NCBI RefSeq assembly: GCF_900119365.1
Contig: NZ_FPJO01000001.1
Span: 1 to 64,000, forward strand
Source of the DNA: Streptomyces atratus
Lineage (GTDB): Bacteria > Actinomycetota > Actinomycetes > Streptomycetales > Streptomycetaceae
DNA length: 64,000 nt
Direction: 5' to 3'
The notes beneath the pieces are model-generated. The model was not told the DNA's origin, did no database searches, and saw only the letters and a program-made list of their open reading frames with translations. Every line of letters begins with the position of its first letter. Within the stretch, counting starts at the first letter, position 1. Positions 1-7,695 of this stretch are shown piece by piece. A program made the translations under genes and the position numbers.

Positions 1-250
1 TCGGGACAACACAACACGAGAGCGGAACGACCGGACGGAATAAGACCGGTCGTTCACAGCGTCCTCGCTGTGTAATTGCCCACCGGGTCAGTGACCCCGT
101 GGGACTTTCAAAGGAACCTCCAACCTGCCGAAGCAGGCCGGGGTATCAACATATCTGGCGTTGACTTTTGGCACGCTGTTGAGTTCTCAAGGAACGGAGG
201 CTTCCTTTGTACTCACCCTCTCGGGCTTTCCTCCGGGCTTTTTCCTTCGG
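1..250 (-). promoter_or_regulatory. rRNA operon leader (upstream of 16S rRNA)
   Basis: Read on the minus strand, this stretch matches from memory the conserved leader that precedes Streptomyces 16S rRNA genes. It carries the block CCTTGAGAACTCAACAGCG (complement near 173-192), followed by the conserved GTCAACGCCAGATATGTTGA block, then GACGCTGTGAACGACC, and ends in CGTTCCGCTCTCGTG. Such leaders carry the boxA-like antitermination and RNase III processing signals for rRNA. The 16S gene itself should begin only a few tens of bases beyond the left edge, because the leader normally ends there. A perfect 10-bp inverted repeat (25-34 with 46-55) and a smaller one (123-127 with 132-136) lie inside it. 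Confidence 0.85.
25..55 (-). other. rRNA leader hairpin
   Basis: GAACGACCGG at 25-34 pairs perfectly with CCGGTCGTTC at 46-55 across an 11-base loop. It lies in the transcribed rRNA leader just before the 16S gene. It probably folds in the precursor rRNA and may take part in processing. Confidence 0.7.
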
Positions 251-263
251 TCTTGCGTTTCCG

Positions 264-389
264 ACTCTATCAGACTCTTTCGTGTCCGATTCCCGGTCGA
301 AGCGGGTCCTGCTCCGCTTTCCAGTTCTTCGCTTTCGCGTTTCCCTTTCCGGCGGCTCCAACCTTACCAGACTCTTTTTCGTTCCGTTT
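264..389 (-). promoter_or_regulatory. tandem promoter-like duplications in rRNA upstream region
   Basis: Two similar minus-strand segments are aligned here. One has the -10-like hexamer TAAGGT (361-366) and the other TAGAGT (264-269). Each is preceded by ACGAAA(AA)GAGTCTG and followed by TGGA or CGGA. Streptomyces rRNA operons are known to carry several tandem promoters (P1-P4), so these are probable downstream members. Their -35 regions are poor matches, so the assignment is tentative. Confidence 0.45.
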
Positions 390-449
390 CCGGTCCGAAT
401 TTGAATTCCGGTGACCTATGGATTGGCCTTGCCTTTCGGCGTGTCCACT

Positions 450-477
450 ACATTAGCCGATTTCCTTGGCGACTCAT
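450..477 (-). promoter_or_regulatory. rRNA operon promoter candidate (weaker)
   Basis: A minus-strand -10 TAATGT lies at 450-455, in the same TAATGTAGT context as the stronger promoter at 623-651. The aligned -35 region is ATGAGT (472-477), a weak match. Both copies share GA(C/G)TCGCC just downstream of the -35, which suggests promoter duplication. Confidence 0.5.
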
Positions 478-622
478 AATCGAGTCGAGGAGATTGAATT
501 ACGGCACGCCGAATTTGCACCCGCCAGGGTGATTCGTAGGTAGTGGTTGGTCGCTCCGGGATGCTCGGATGTGGTCCGATGGACCGTACCGACAGCAGTG
601 CCCGTCTCAAGCGGCTCGGACT

Positions 623-651
623 ACATTAGGCGGCCCTCAAGGGCGAGTCAA
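623..651 (-). promoter_or_regulatory. strong rRNA operon promoter
   Basis: On the minus strand, TTGACT (646-651) and TAATGT (623-628) are separated by exactly 17 bases. This is a near-consensus vegetative (sigma HrdB) promoter directed towards the rRNA operon. The -35 hexamer contains the stop codon of the DNA glycosylase gene (648-650), so the two features share bases. Confidence 0.8.
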
Positions 652-1289
652 GTTGCGCGACGGCGTGACACATGGGCCCTGTAGGGACTCACCGTGGGGT
701 CGCCGTCGATCCAGAAGCGCCAGGGGTGCGTGGCTCCGTCACCGCCCACTCCGGTGCGTGGGCCGTTGCGTACCTGGTCACGCGGTGGTGGGGTGCCGTG
801 CAGCACGGACAGCGGGGCGCCGGGGTGGGCGATGGCGTCGGTGCCGTTCAGCGCTCGGTCGACATCGAGGGCGGTGGCCAGACGGGCCGGGCCTTTGGCC
901 AGTTCCTTGTCACTGCGGGCCGAGTTCCGACGTTCGCGCGTGAGTTCGGCACCGACCTGGATGTCGCCGGCTCGGAGCAGGACCCCGCTGGCCCTGCCCT
1001 CGGGGCCGCACACCAGGTTGAGGCAGTGCCACATCCCGTAGGTGAAGTACACGTACGCGTGACCGGGCGGTCCGAACATGACGCTGTTGCGCGCGGTGCG
1101 GCCTCTGAAAGCGTGCGATCCGGGATCGATCTCACCGGCGTACGCCTCCACCTCGGTGAGACGGAGCTCGATGGGCCCGTCCGGTGTGGCGCGTACCAGG
1201 GTCCGGCCCAGGAGGTCGGGTGCCACGTCCAGTACGGGGCGGTCGAAGAAGTCGCGTGTCAGCGGCGTACGGTCCAAGCCCTCGATCAT
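648..1289 (-). CDS. DNA-3-methyladenine glycosylase (AAG/MPG family)
   Basis: The 213-residue protein matches the alkyladenine DNA glycosylase family, which flips out and excises alkylated purines in base excision repair. Visible family blocks are the active-site segment [11 protein letters not shown] (the EVEAY glutamate is catalytic), then [19 protein letters not shown] and the long [18 protein letters not shown] stretch, followed by GVLLRA. Its length is normal for bacterial members. The ATG start at 1289 follows a 73-bp divergent spacer shared with the Spo0M-like gene. Its stop codon lies inside the -35 box of the rRNA promoter, so transcription of the gene runs directly into the rRNA operon. 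Confidence 0.9.
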   Translation of the reverse strand: MIEGLDRTPLTRDFFDRPVLDVAPDLLGRTLVRATPDGPIELRLTEVEAYAGEIDPGSHAFRGRTARNSVMFGPPGHAYVYFTYGMWHCLNLVCGPEGRASGVLLRAGDIQVGAELTRERRNSARSDKELAKGPARLATALDVDRALNGTDAIAHPGAPLSVLHGTPPPRDQVRNGPRTGVGGDGATHPWRFWIDGDPTVSPYRAHVSRRRAT

Positions 1290-1362
1290 GGCGGTCGAGG
1301 TTACCGGGAACCGACTACGGTCGTGGCGCGTATGTAGAGGTCAGGACCAAGGAGGAGTAAAC

Positions 1363-2145
1363 ATGGGCTTCAAGCGGCTGCTCGCGAGCCTGGGTGCCGG
1401 CGGCGCCTCGGTGGAGACCGAGCTCTCCGAGCTCAACGTCGTACCGGGCGGGGTCGTCCAGGGTGAGGTACGGATCCAGGGCGGATCCGTGGATCAGCAG
1501 ATCGAGGGACTCTCCGTGGGGCTGCAGGCCCGGGTCGAGGTCGAGGGCCAGGACACGGAGACCAAGCAGGACATCGAGTTCACCAAGCTGCGGCTCGGCG
1601 GCGCGTTCGAGGTGCGGGCCGGTGCCGTGCACGTCGTTCCCTTCGGGCTCGAAATTCCGTGGGAGACGCCGATAACGATGTTCGCCGGTCAGCACCTGCA
1701 CGGCATGAACATCGGTGTGACCACCGAGCTGGAGATCGCGCGGGCGCTGGACTCGGGCGACCTGGACCCGATCAATGTGCACCCGCTGCCGGCGCAGCAG
1801 GCCATCCTGGACGCCTTCGGGCAGCTCGGCTTCGGCTTCCGCAGCGCGGACATGGAGCGCGGTCACATCCGCGGTACGCGTCAGCGGCTGCCGTTCTACC
1901 AGGAGATCGAGTTCTTCCCGCCGCAGCAGTACCGCGGTCTCAACCAGGTGGAGCTGACGTTCGTCGCGGACGACCGTGAGATGGATGTCGTCCTGGAGAT
2001 GGACAAGAAGCCGGGGCTCTTCAGCGAGGGCAGCGACTCGTACCGCGCCTTCAAGGTCGGGCTGAACGACTTCCAGGGGACCGACTGGGCGGCGTACCTC
2101 AATCAGTGGCTGGCCCAGGTCGGCGGTCAGCGCAACTGGCTCTAG
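1363..2145 (+). CDS. Spo0M-like sporulation-control protein
   Basis: The protein has 260 residues from the ATG at 1363, which follows the ribosome-binding site GGAGGAG by 5-6 bases; an in-frame extension back to 1078 overlaps the divergent gene and is rejected. The sequence begins [22 protein letters not shown] and shows the arrestin-like beta fold expected of the SpoOM family (Pfam Spo0M): [16 protein letters not shown], then [14 protein letters not shown], then [10 protein letters not shown]. In Bacillus the homologue modulates sporulation; its biochemical role is unclear, and in Streptomyces these are cytoplasmic proteins of uncertain function. The gene lies divergently to the glycosylase gene and 52 bp ahead of the PEBP gene. 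Confidence 0.88.
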   Translation: MGFKRLLASLGAGGASVETELSELNVVPGGVVQGEVRIQGGSVDQQIEGLSVGLQARVEVEGQDTETKQDIEFTKLRLGGAFEVRAGAVHVVPFGLEIPWETPITMFAGQHLHGMNIGVTTELEIARALDSGDLDPINVHPLPAQQAILDAFGQLGFGFRSADMERGHIRGTRQRLPFYQEIEFFPPQQYRGLNQVELTFVADDREMDVVLEMDKKPGLFSEGSDSYRAFKVGLNDFQGTDWAAYLNQWLAQVGGQRNWL

Positions 2146-2197
2146 GGTCGGTGGGAGATCTGCCGACTGCAGTACAGCGATCAGGAGAGGTGCTGAC

Positions 2198-2728
2198 GTG
2201 ACCGAGCCGAAGAGGGCGCCGCTGCCGCACGACTTCCATCCGGAGGTGCCGTCGTTCACGGTGGTGAGCGACGATCTCGCTCCCGGCGCCGTGCTGGCGG
2301 ACGCTCAGGTGTTCGCGGCCGGGAACACCTCGCCGCAGCTGCGGTGGGAAGGGTTTCCGGCGCAGACCAAGAGTTTCGCCGTGACCTGCTTCGACCCCGA
2401 TGCCCCCACCGGCAGCGGATTCTGGCACTGGGTGGTCTTCGACATCCCCGCGCCGGTCATGGAACTGCCGGCCGGCGCGGGCAGCGGGAAGTTCGAGGGG
2501 CTGCCCCCCGGTGCCGTACAGGTCCGTAACGACTACGGATCGAAGGAGTTCGGCGGTGCCGCGCCGCCGGCCGGTGAGAACCACCGCTATGTGTTCACCG
2601 TGTACGCGGTGGACACCGAGAAGCTGGGGGTCGACAGCGATGCGTCGCCCGCGGTCGTGGGGTTCAATCTGCGGTTCCACACGCTGGGCCGTGCTCAGCT
2701 GATCGGTGAGTACACGGGCCCCGCCTAG
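2198..2728 (+). CDS. YbhB/YbcL-type PEBP protein
   Basis: The 176-residue protein is a phosphatidylethanolamine-binding-protein family member of the bacterial YbhB/YbcL type. Diagnostic parts are [41 protein letters not shown] (the DPDAP and H-W ligand-pocket residues) and [22 protein letters not shown] sequence. The GTG start at 2198 is preceded by AGGAGAGG. No signal peptide is seen, so it should be cytoplasmic. The ligand is unknown. A T-tailed terminator follows 42 bp downstream of the stop. Confidence 0.88.
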   Translation: MTEPKRAPLPHDFHPEVPSFTVVSDDLAPGAVLADAQVFAAGNTSPQLRWEGFPAQTKSFAVTCFDPDAPTGSGFWHWVVFDIPAPVMELPAGAGSGKFEGLPPGAVQVRNDYGSKEFGGAAPPAGENHRYVFTVYAVDTEKLGVDSDASPAVVGFNLRFHTLGRAQLIGEYTGPA

Positions 2729-2770
2729 GCCTGTCCGGGGTCCCGCCTAGCCGAGAGTTCCCCCGCTGTT

Positions 2771-2812
2771 TGCCCTGCCCTGGTCTTGGAGAGATCAGGG
2801 CAGGGCATTTTT
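2771..2812 (+). terminator. rho-independent terminator after PEBP gene
   Basis: TGCCCTGCCCTG (2771-2782) pairs perfectly with CAGGGCAGGGCA (2796-2807), and the hairpin is followed directly by ATTTTTATT. T-tailed terminators are uncommon in this window, so this is one of the clearest. Confidence 0.9.
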
Positions 2813-2894
2813 ATTGCGTTGTCCATCACGGCCCGCCCGGCCAGAGTTGATCCGGGCCTGCCAGGGGGCGGGCGGCACACGGGAGGTGGGCGAG

Positions 2895-3401
2895 ATGCGG
2901 GACACGCTGGTACTGAACGCGAGCTTCGAGCCGCTGTCGACGGTGACACTGAACCGTGCGGTGGTGCTGATTCTGCAGGACAAGGCCGTCGTCGAGCAGT
3001 CGCATCCCGATCTCCGTATGCGTGGTGCCGCCGTGGACATTCCGGTGCCCCGGGTGATCAGGCTCTGCCGGTACGTACGGGTGCCGTTCCGAAGACATGC
3101 CCCGTGGTCCCGCAGGGGTGTGCTGATACGGGACCAGCACCGGTGCGCGTACTGCGGACGGCGGGCGAGCACCGTCGACCATGTCGTGCCGCGCGCCCAG
3201 GGGGGTCAGGACACCTGGCTCAACACGGTGGCGTCCTGTGCCGAGGACAATCACCGAAAGGCGGCCCGGACGCCGGAGCAGGCGGGGATGCCGCTGCTGC
3301 GTCAGCCGTTCGTGCCGTCTCCCGCGCAGGCGATGCTGCTGGCGCTGGGGGCCGGTGAGCGTTCGGAGCTGCCGGAGTGGCTGGAGAGTGCCGCGGCGTA
3401 G
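2895..3401 (+). CDS. HNH endonuclease family protein
   Basis: The protein has 168 residues from the ATG at 2895, preceded by GGGAGGTGGGCGAG. It belongs to a widespread actinobacterial HNH family beginning RDTLVLNASFEPL. The HNH core is complete: CAYCGRRASTVDHVVPRAQGG supplies the first zinc-knuckle cysteines and the DH catalytic pair, and NTVASCAEDNHRKAARTPEQAG supplies the N and final H. The biological substrate is not known for this family; single-domain members of this type occur in core chromosomes and are not restriction partners here. An earlier in-frame ATG at 2814 lies inside the terminator region and lacks a ribosome-binding site. Confidence 0.85.
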   Translation: MRDTLVLNASFEPLSTVTLNRAVVLILQDKAVVEQSHPDLRMRGAAVDIPVPRVIRLCRYVRVPFRRHAPWSRRGVLIRDQHRCAYCGRRASTVDHVVPRAQGGQDTWLNTVASCAEDNHRKAARTPEQAGMPLLRQPFVPSPAQAMLLALGAGERSELPEWLESAAA

Positions 3402-3424
3402 CCGGCCTACGCATTTCGTCGTGG

Positions 3425-3457
3425 CGGAAGCCCGTCTCCGGGGGAGACGGGCTTCCG
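3425..3457. terminator. bidirectional terminator hairpin
   Basis: CGGAAGCCCGTCTCC (3425-3439) and its exact complement (3443-3457) enclose a 3-base loop between two convergent genes. There is no U-tract, as is usual for Streptomyces. Confidence 0.8.
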
Positions 3458-3461
3458 TGTG

Positions 3462-4229
3462 TCAGCGGAGCACCAGCTGGACGATGGCGACCGTGCCGAC
3501 CGCGACGATGAGGACGCGCAGGACCACGGGGCTGAGGCGGCGGCCGATCCTGGCACCTATCTGGCCGCCCAGCGCGGAGCCGACCGCGATGAGCACGACG
3601 GCCGTCCAGTCGAAGTCCGCGACGAAGAGGAAGAAGAGCGCGGCGATGCTGTTGACGACGGCGGCCAGCACGTTCTTGACGGCGTTGAGTCGCTGCATGG
3701 TGTCGTCGAGCAGCATGCCCATCAGGGAGAGGTAGATGATCCCCTGGGCGGCGGTGAAGTAGCCGCCGTAGACGCTGGCGAGCATCAGTCCGACGAACAG
3801 GAGCGGTCCGCCGTCGGAGCGGGTGGGGGTGCCGCTGTGCTCGCGTCGACGCTGGACTGCTTTGCTGATGCGTGGTTGCAGGATGACCAGGACGAGGGCC
3901 AGGGCCACCAGGACCGGCACGATGGTCTCGAAGGCCGTGGAGGGCAGGGCCAGCAGGAGGGTGGCGCCGGTGAGGCCGCCGATGAGGGCGCCGACGGAGA
4001 GCTTGAGGACACGGCGGCCCTGTCCTTCGAGTTCCTTGCGGTAGCCGATGGCGCCGCTGACCGAGCCGGGGATCAGGCCGAGGCCGTTGGAGACCGTGGC
4101 CGTGACCGGGGGCAGACCGGTGGCGAGGAGCACGGGGAAGGTGATCAGCGTCCCCGAGCCGACGATCGTGTTGATCGTGCCGGCGCTGATGCCCGCTGCG
4201 AAGACGGCGAGCATCTCCCAGATATTCAT
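3462..4229 (-). CDS. TSUP-family membrane exporter (TauE/SafE-like)
   Basis: The product is about 255 residues from the ATG at 4229, which has GGGGGA as its ribosome-binding site. Family hallmarks are the N-terminal AAGISAGTINTIVGSGTLITFPVLLATG and the repeated C-terminal half VGLMLASVYGGYFTAAQGIIYLSLMGML. About eight hydrophobic segments can be counted. TSUP proteins move small sulfur compounds or organic anions (sulfite, sulfoacetate) across the inner membrane; the substrate here cannot be told. An in-frame ATG at 4265 would place the start inside a 19-bp inverted repeat and is less likely. Confidence 0.85.
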   Translation of the reverse strand: MNIWEMLAVFAAGISAGTINTIVGSGTLITFPVLLATGLPPVTATVSNGLGLIPGSVSGAIGYRKELEGQGRRVLKLSVGALIGGLTGATLLLALPSTAFETIVPVLVALALVLVILQPRISKAVQRRREHSGTPTRSDGGPLLFVGLMLASVYGGYFTAAQGIIYLSLMGMLLDDTMQRLNAVKNVLAAVVNSIAALFFLFVADFDWTAVVLIAVGSALGGQIGARIGRRLSPVVLRVLIVAVGTVAIVQLVLR

Positions 4230-4237
4230 GGCGAATC

Positions 4238-4280
4238 CCCCGTGCATGATCGGTGCTTGGTGCACCGATCATGCACGGGG
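4238..4280 (-). terminator. perfect 19-bp hairpin between SPFH gene and TSUP gene
   Basis: CCCCGTGCATGATCGGTGC (4238-4256) is perfectly repeated in inverse at 4262-4280 around a 5-base loop. It lies 10 bp after the stop of the SPFH gene and overlaps the ribosome-binding site of the downstream TSUP gene (4236-4241). It may be a terminator, a processing site or a translational switch. Confidence 0.7.
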
Positions 4281-4290
4281 CGTGTACGCG

Positions 4291-5220
4291 TCATTCGACC
4301 GGGGGCTGCTCCCGGCGTTCCTTGCCCGTGTCGAAGCCCGGGGCGCCGTTGCCGAGGTTGCCGAAGGCGCCGCTGAGGCCCTTGAGGGCGTCACCGATCT
4401 CGCTGGGCACGATCCAGAGCTTGTTGGCGTCGCCCTCGGCGATCTTCGGGAGCATCTGGAGGTACTGGTACGAGAGGAGCTTCTGGTCCGGGTCTCCGGC
4501 GTGAATGGATTCGAAGACCGTACGGATCGCCTGGGCCTCGCCCTCGGCTCGCAGGGCCGATGCCTTGGCCTCGCCTTCGGCGCGCAGGATCGCGGACTGC
4601 TTCTCGCCCTCCGCGGTGAGGATCGCGGACTGGCGCGTTCCTTCGGCCTGGAGGATCGCGGCGCGCTTGTCACGGTCGGCGCGCATCTGCTTCTCCATCG
4701 AGTCCTGGATGGAGGTGGGCGGCTCGATCGCCTTGAGCTCGACGCGGTTGACGCGGATGCCCCACTTGCCGGTGGCCTCGTCGAGGACTCCGCGCAGGGC
4801 CGCGTTGATCTCCTCGCGGGAGGTCAGGGTCCGCTCCAGGTCCATGCCACCGATGATGTTGCGGAGAGTGGTGACGGTGAGCTGCTCGATCGCCTGGATG
4901 TAGCTGGCGACTTCGTAGGTGGCGGCCCTGGCGTCGGTCACCTGGTAGTAGATGACGGTGTCGATGTTGACGACCAGGTTGTCCTGGGTGATCACCGGCT
5001 GGGGCGGGAACGGCACGACCTGTTCACGGAGGTCGATGCGGTTGCGGATGGAGTCGATGAATGGAACGACGATGTTCAGGCCTGCGTTGAGCGTGCGGGT
5101 GTAGCGGCCGAAGCGCTCCACGATGGCGGCGCTGGCCTGCGGGATGACCTGGATCGTCTTGATCAGGGCGATGAAGACGAGCACCACCAGAATGATCAGG
5201 ACGATGATGATCGGTTGCAT
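4291..5220 (-). CDS. SPFH/Band-7 membrane protein (stomatin/QmcA-like)
   Basis: The 309-residue protein has one N-terminal membrane anchor (IIIVLIILVVLVFIALIKTI) followed by the SPFH domain: VERFGRYTRTLNAGLNIVVPF, DLREQVVPFPPQPVITQDN and IIGGMDLERTLTSREEIN. A long charged helical stretch follows (ADRDKRAAILQAEGTRQSAI and several further AEGE(K/A) repeats) that is typical of the oligomerising coiled coil. Such proteins form membrane microdomain scaffolds and often control proteases. It sits downstream of an NfeD-type gene, the classic partner in bacteria and archaea. Confidence 0.92.
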   Translation of the reverse strand: MQPIIIVLIILVVLVFIALIKTIQVIPQASAAIVERFGRYTRTLNAGLNIVVPFIDSIRNRIDLREQVVPFPPQPVITQDNLVVNIDTVIYYQVTDARAATYEVASYIQAIEQLTVTTLRNIIGGMDLERTLTSREEINAALRGVLDEATGKWGIRVNRVELKAIEPPTSIQDSMEKQMRADRDKRAAILQAEGTRQSAILTAEGEKQSAILRAEGEAKASALRAEGEAQAIRTVFESIHAGDPDQKLLSYQYLQMLPKIAEGDANKLWIVPSEIGDALKGLSGAFGNLGNGAPGFDTGKERREQPPVE

Positions 5221-5366
5221 CGTGTTCCTCGTTGCCCTTCGGTTGCCGACAGATCGCGATGTTCGAGGTCGAGTTCGCGGGAGGAGCCGGATGCTGTACC
5301 GGCCCCGATCTCATGATGATCGACATCGAGTGTGACAGAACGCGCTCTGCCTTGTGGGTGGTTCGG

Positions 5367-5795
5367 TCACATGACGACTGCCGTAGCTCCGTCGATGTCG
5401 ACGACATCGACCTGTTGGCCCGGATCGAAGCTCTGGCCCTCGTCGAGTGCGCGGGCGGACCAGATCTCCCCGGCCAGCTTGATCCGGCCGCCGCTGCCGT
5501 CCACCCGCTCCAGGACGACGGCCTGACGGCCTTTCAGCGCATCGATGCCGGTGGCGAGTTGGGGACGATCGGTGCGGTGTCTGGCGGCGATGGGGCGGAC
5601 CACGGCGACGAGCGCCACGGAGACCACGACGAATACCAGCACCTGGGCCACGATGCCGCCGCCGAGTGCCGCGACCACTGCCGCGGCGACCGCTCCGACG
5701 GCGAACATGCCGAACTCGGGCATCGCGGTCATGACGAGGGGGATGCCCAGTCCCACCGCGCCGATCAGCCACCACACCCACGCGTCGATGTCCAC
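5367..5795 (-). CDS. NfeD-like membrane protein
   Basis: The 142-residue protein has an N-terminal hydrophobic region of two to three segments (WVWWLIGAVGLGIPLVMTAMPEFGMFAVGAVAAAVVAAL and VLVFVVVSVALVAVV) and a C-terminal OB-fold like that of NfeD: GIDALKGRQAVVLERVDGSGGRIKLAGEIWSAR, ending in VDVVDIDGATAVV. The start is a GTG at 5795. It is the short NfeD form without the serine-protease domain. It precedes the SPFH gene by 146 bp, the standard NfeD-stomatin gene pairing, which suggests joint work in membrane microdomain organisation. Confidence 0.88.
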   Translation of the reverse strand: MDIDAWVWWLIGAVGLGIPLVMTAMPEFGMFAVGAVAAAVVAALGGGIVAQVLVFVVVSVALVAVVRPIAARHRTDRPQLATGIDALKGRQAVVLERVDGSGGRIKLAGEIWSARALDEGQSFDPGQQVDVVDIDGATAVVM

Positions 5796-5893
5796 GTGGT
5801 CATGGTAGAACCGCGAACGCCCTCGCGGACAGGGCGCAAGCGCGCCACTGCGCCCGTTGGGCCCTCCGGGCCCGGAACTGTCGTCGGCCCTGC

Positions 5894-6691
5894 CTACGAG
5901 AGGGGCAGTCCATGGGCCGTGTAGCGGTCGCCGGCGTGCTCGACGACGAGCGGCAGACCGAAGCAGAGGGAGAGGTTGCGGGAGGTGAGTTCGGTCTCCA
6001 TGGGGCCCGCGGCGAGCACCTTGCCCTGGCGGATCATCAGGACGTGGGTGAACCCGGGGGCGATCTCCTCGACATGGTGGGTGACCATGATCATGGAGGG
6101 GGCGTACGGGTCGCGGGCCAGCCGGCCGAGGCGGCGGACCAGGTCCTCGCGTCCGCCGAGGTCGAGTCCCGCCGCCGGCTCGTCGAGGAGCAGCAGTTCG
6201 GGGTCGGTCATCATGGCGCGGGCGATCAGGGTGCGCTTGCGTTCGCCCTCGGACAGGGTGCCGAACTTGCGGTCGAGGTACTCGGTCATGCCGAGCCGGT
6301 CGAGGAAGGCGCGGGCCCGCTCCTCGTCGACGGCCTCGTAGTTCTCGTGCCAGGTGGCGGTCATGCCGTACGCGGCGGTGAGCACCGTCTGCAGCACGGT
6401 CTGGCGCCTGGGCAGCTTCTCGGCCATGGCGATGCCCGCGATGCCGATGCGGGGGCGGAGCTCGAAGACGTCGGTGCCGACGCCGCCGAGCTGCTCGCCG
6501 AGGACCTTGGCGGTGCCGGTGCTCGGGAAGAGGTAGCTGGACGCGATGTTGAGGAGGGTGGTCTTGCCGGCGCCGTTCGGTCCGAGGATGACCCAGCGCT
6601 CCCCTTCCTTGACCGACCAGGAGACGTCGTCCACCAGAGCGCGTCCGTCGCGGACCACGGATACGTCCACCAGCTCCAGTACATCGCTCAT
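5894..6691 (-). CDS. ABC transporter ATP-binding protein
   Basis: The product is about 265 residues from the ATG at 6691; an upstream ATG at 6709 has no ribosome-binding site. The ATPase has Walker A GPNGAGKTT, the signature LSEGERKR, Walker B LLLLDEPAAGLD and the switch histidine in MIMVTHHVEE. It resembles stand-alone actinobacterial ATPases of the molybdate/iron type (PhnC/ModF-like). No permease gene is adjacent, so the transported substrate, if any, cannot be inferred. Its upstream region is shared divergently with the gene at 6834. Confidence 0.85.
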   Translation of the reverse strand: MSDVLELVDVSVVRDGRALVDDVSWSVKEGERWVILGPNGAGKTTLLNIASSYLFPSTGTAKVLGEQLGGVGTDVFELRPRIGIAGIAMAEKLPRRQTVLQTVLTAAYGMTATWHENYEAVDEERARAFLDRLGMTEYLDRKFGTLSEGERKRTLIARAMMTDPELLLLDEPAAGLDLGGREDLVRRLGRLARDPYAPSMIMVTHHVEEIAPGFTHVLMIRQGKVLAAGPMETELTSRNLSLCFGLPLVVEHAGDRYTAHGLPLS

Positions 6692-6833
6692 GGCGCGTTG
6701 TCTCCCCATGCAGTGTCGAGATCGTCGGTGCCTGTGGGCACAGCTCCCAGGGAAATCTACGCCACCGTACGAGTGCTCCCGGCGCTGGGCCCGCGTGACG
6801 ACAGGCCCCGGGCCCGTTCCCTAGGCTGTTCCC

Positions 6834-7619
6834 ATGCTTTCGGAACCACGCTCAGGGCTGTTGGCCGCTTGGGGAAACGCGCTTCTGGCGGGACTGGTGT
6901 CGCCGGACGAGGCGGTGCTCGCCATTGTCGGGGAGGACGCGGTGCACCGTGTCGAGGGACTGCCGGGCGAGGCGGGGCCGGTCGGGCTCACGCTGGCGCT
7001 CGGACGGTTGCGGAATCTGGGGGTGACGGGTTTCCGGGTGGCGCTGCCGGCTCCCGGGCATCCGCTGGGGCTGAGCGGTCCGCCGGAGTTCAACGCGCGG
7101 GCGCTGGAGGCCGAGGAGGCGGTGGTGGCCTTCGGCGCGCCGTACGGGCTGGTTCCCGAGGTGCGTGAGGCGGGGCCGGAGGGGGATCTGCACGTCGAGG
7201 TGGTGTGGCGTTGTCTGCCGGTACGGGAGGCGCCGCCGGCCGATGTGCCGTCGCTGAGCGAGGCGGAGCGGGAGCTCGCCGAGGGCTTGCGGGACGCGAC
7301 GGCGGTGCTGTCGCGGTTGGACGTGGCCGGTTCGGGGCCGGTGGCCGAGGCCGCGGTGGACGCGTACCGGGCACGGGCGGAGCGGGGGCGCGAGGTGCTG
7401 GCTCCGGGATATCCGCCGCGGGCGGTGCGGGTGCTGGAGCTGGCGCAGCGGGTGGGGCTGCTGATCTCGGTGGCGTACGAGAACGGGCACGGCGGCGCGG
7501 TGAGCGCTGCGGAGATCGCGGCCCGGGGCGAGGCGCTGCGGCCGGTGGAGCGGGTGGCCCGGCGGGCGCAGGTCGCCGCATACAACGCGTATGTGGAGGA
7601 GCGCGAGCGGGAGCGGTAG
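6834..7619 (+). CDS. conserved actinobacterial protein of unknown function
   Basis: The 261-residue soluble protein is not assigned to a function. It begins MLSEPRSGLLAAWGNALLAG and includes PVGLTLALGRLRNLGVTGFRVALPAPGHP and an Ala/Glu/Arg-rich C-terminal helical part. There is no signal peptide or membrane segment. The ATG lies 6 bases after TAGGCT (6822-6827), a possible -10 hexamer, and no ribosome-binding site is visible, so translation may be leaderless. The codon usage is typical of the genome, supporting a real gene. From memory, similar proteins are common in Streptomyces. Confidence 0.75.
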   Translation: MLSEPRSGLLAAWGNALLAGLVSPDEAVLAIVGEDAVHRVEGLPGEAGPVGLTLALGRLRNLGVTGFRVALPAPGHPLGLSGPPEFNARALEAEEAVVAFGAPYGLVPEVREAGPEGDLHVEVVWRCLPVREAPPADVPSLSEAERELAEGLRDATAVLSRLDVAGSGPVAEAAVDAYRARAERGREVLAPGYPPRAVRVLELAQRVGLLISVAYENGHGGAVSAAEIAARGEALRPVERVARRAQVAAYNAYVEERERER

Positions 7620-7641
7620 GCCCTGGCGGGCGGGCCCGGAG

Positions 7642-7677
7642 GTCGCCGGACGGGCGGGGTGCACCTCGTCCGGCGAC
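7642..7677. terminator. bidirectional terminator hairpin
   Basis: GTCGCCGGACG (7642-7652) pairs perfectly with CGTCCGGCGAC (7667-7677), loop 14 bases, between two convergent genes. Confidence 0.75.
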
Positions 7678-7695
7678 GTATGACCGTGGGTCCGG

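Noticed and set aside
2895..3401. HNH protein as part of a restriction or CRISPR system
   Set aside because: No methyltransferase, Cas gene or repeat array lies nearby; the gene is in a housekeeping context.
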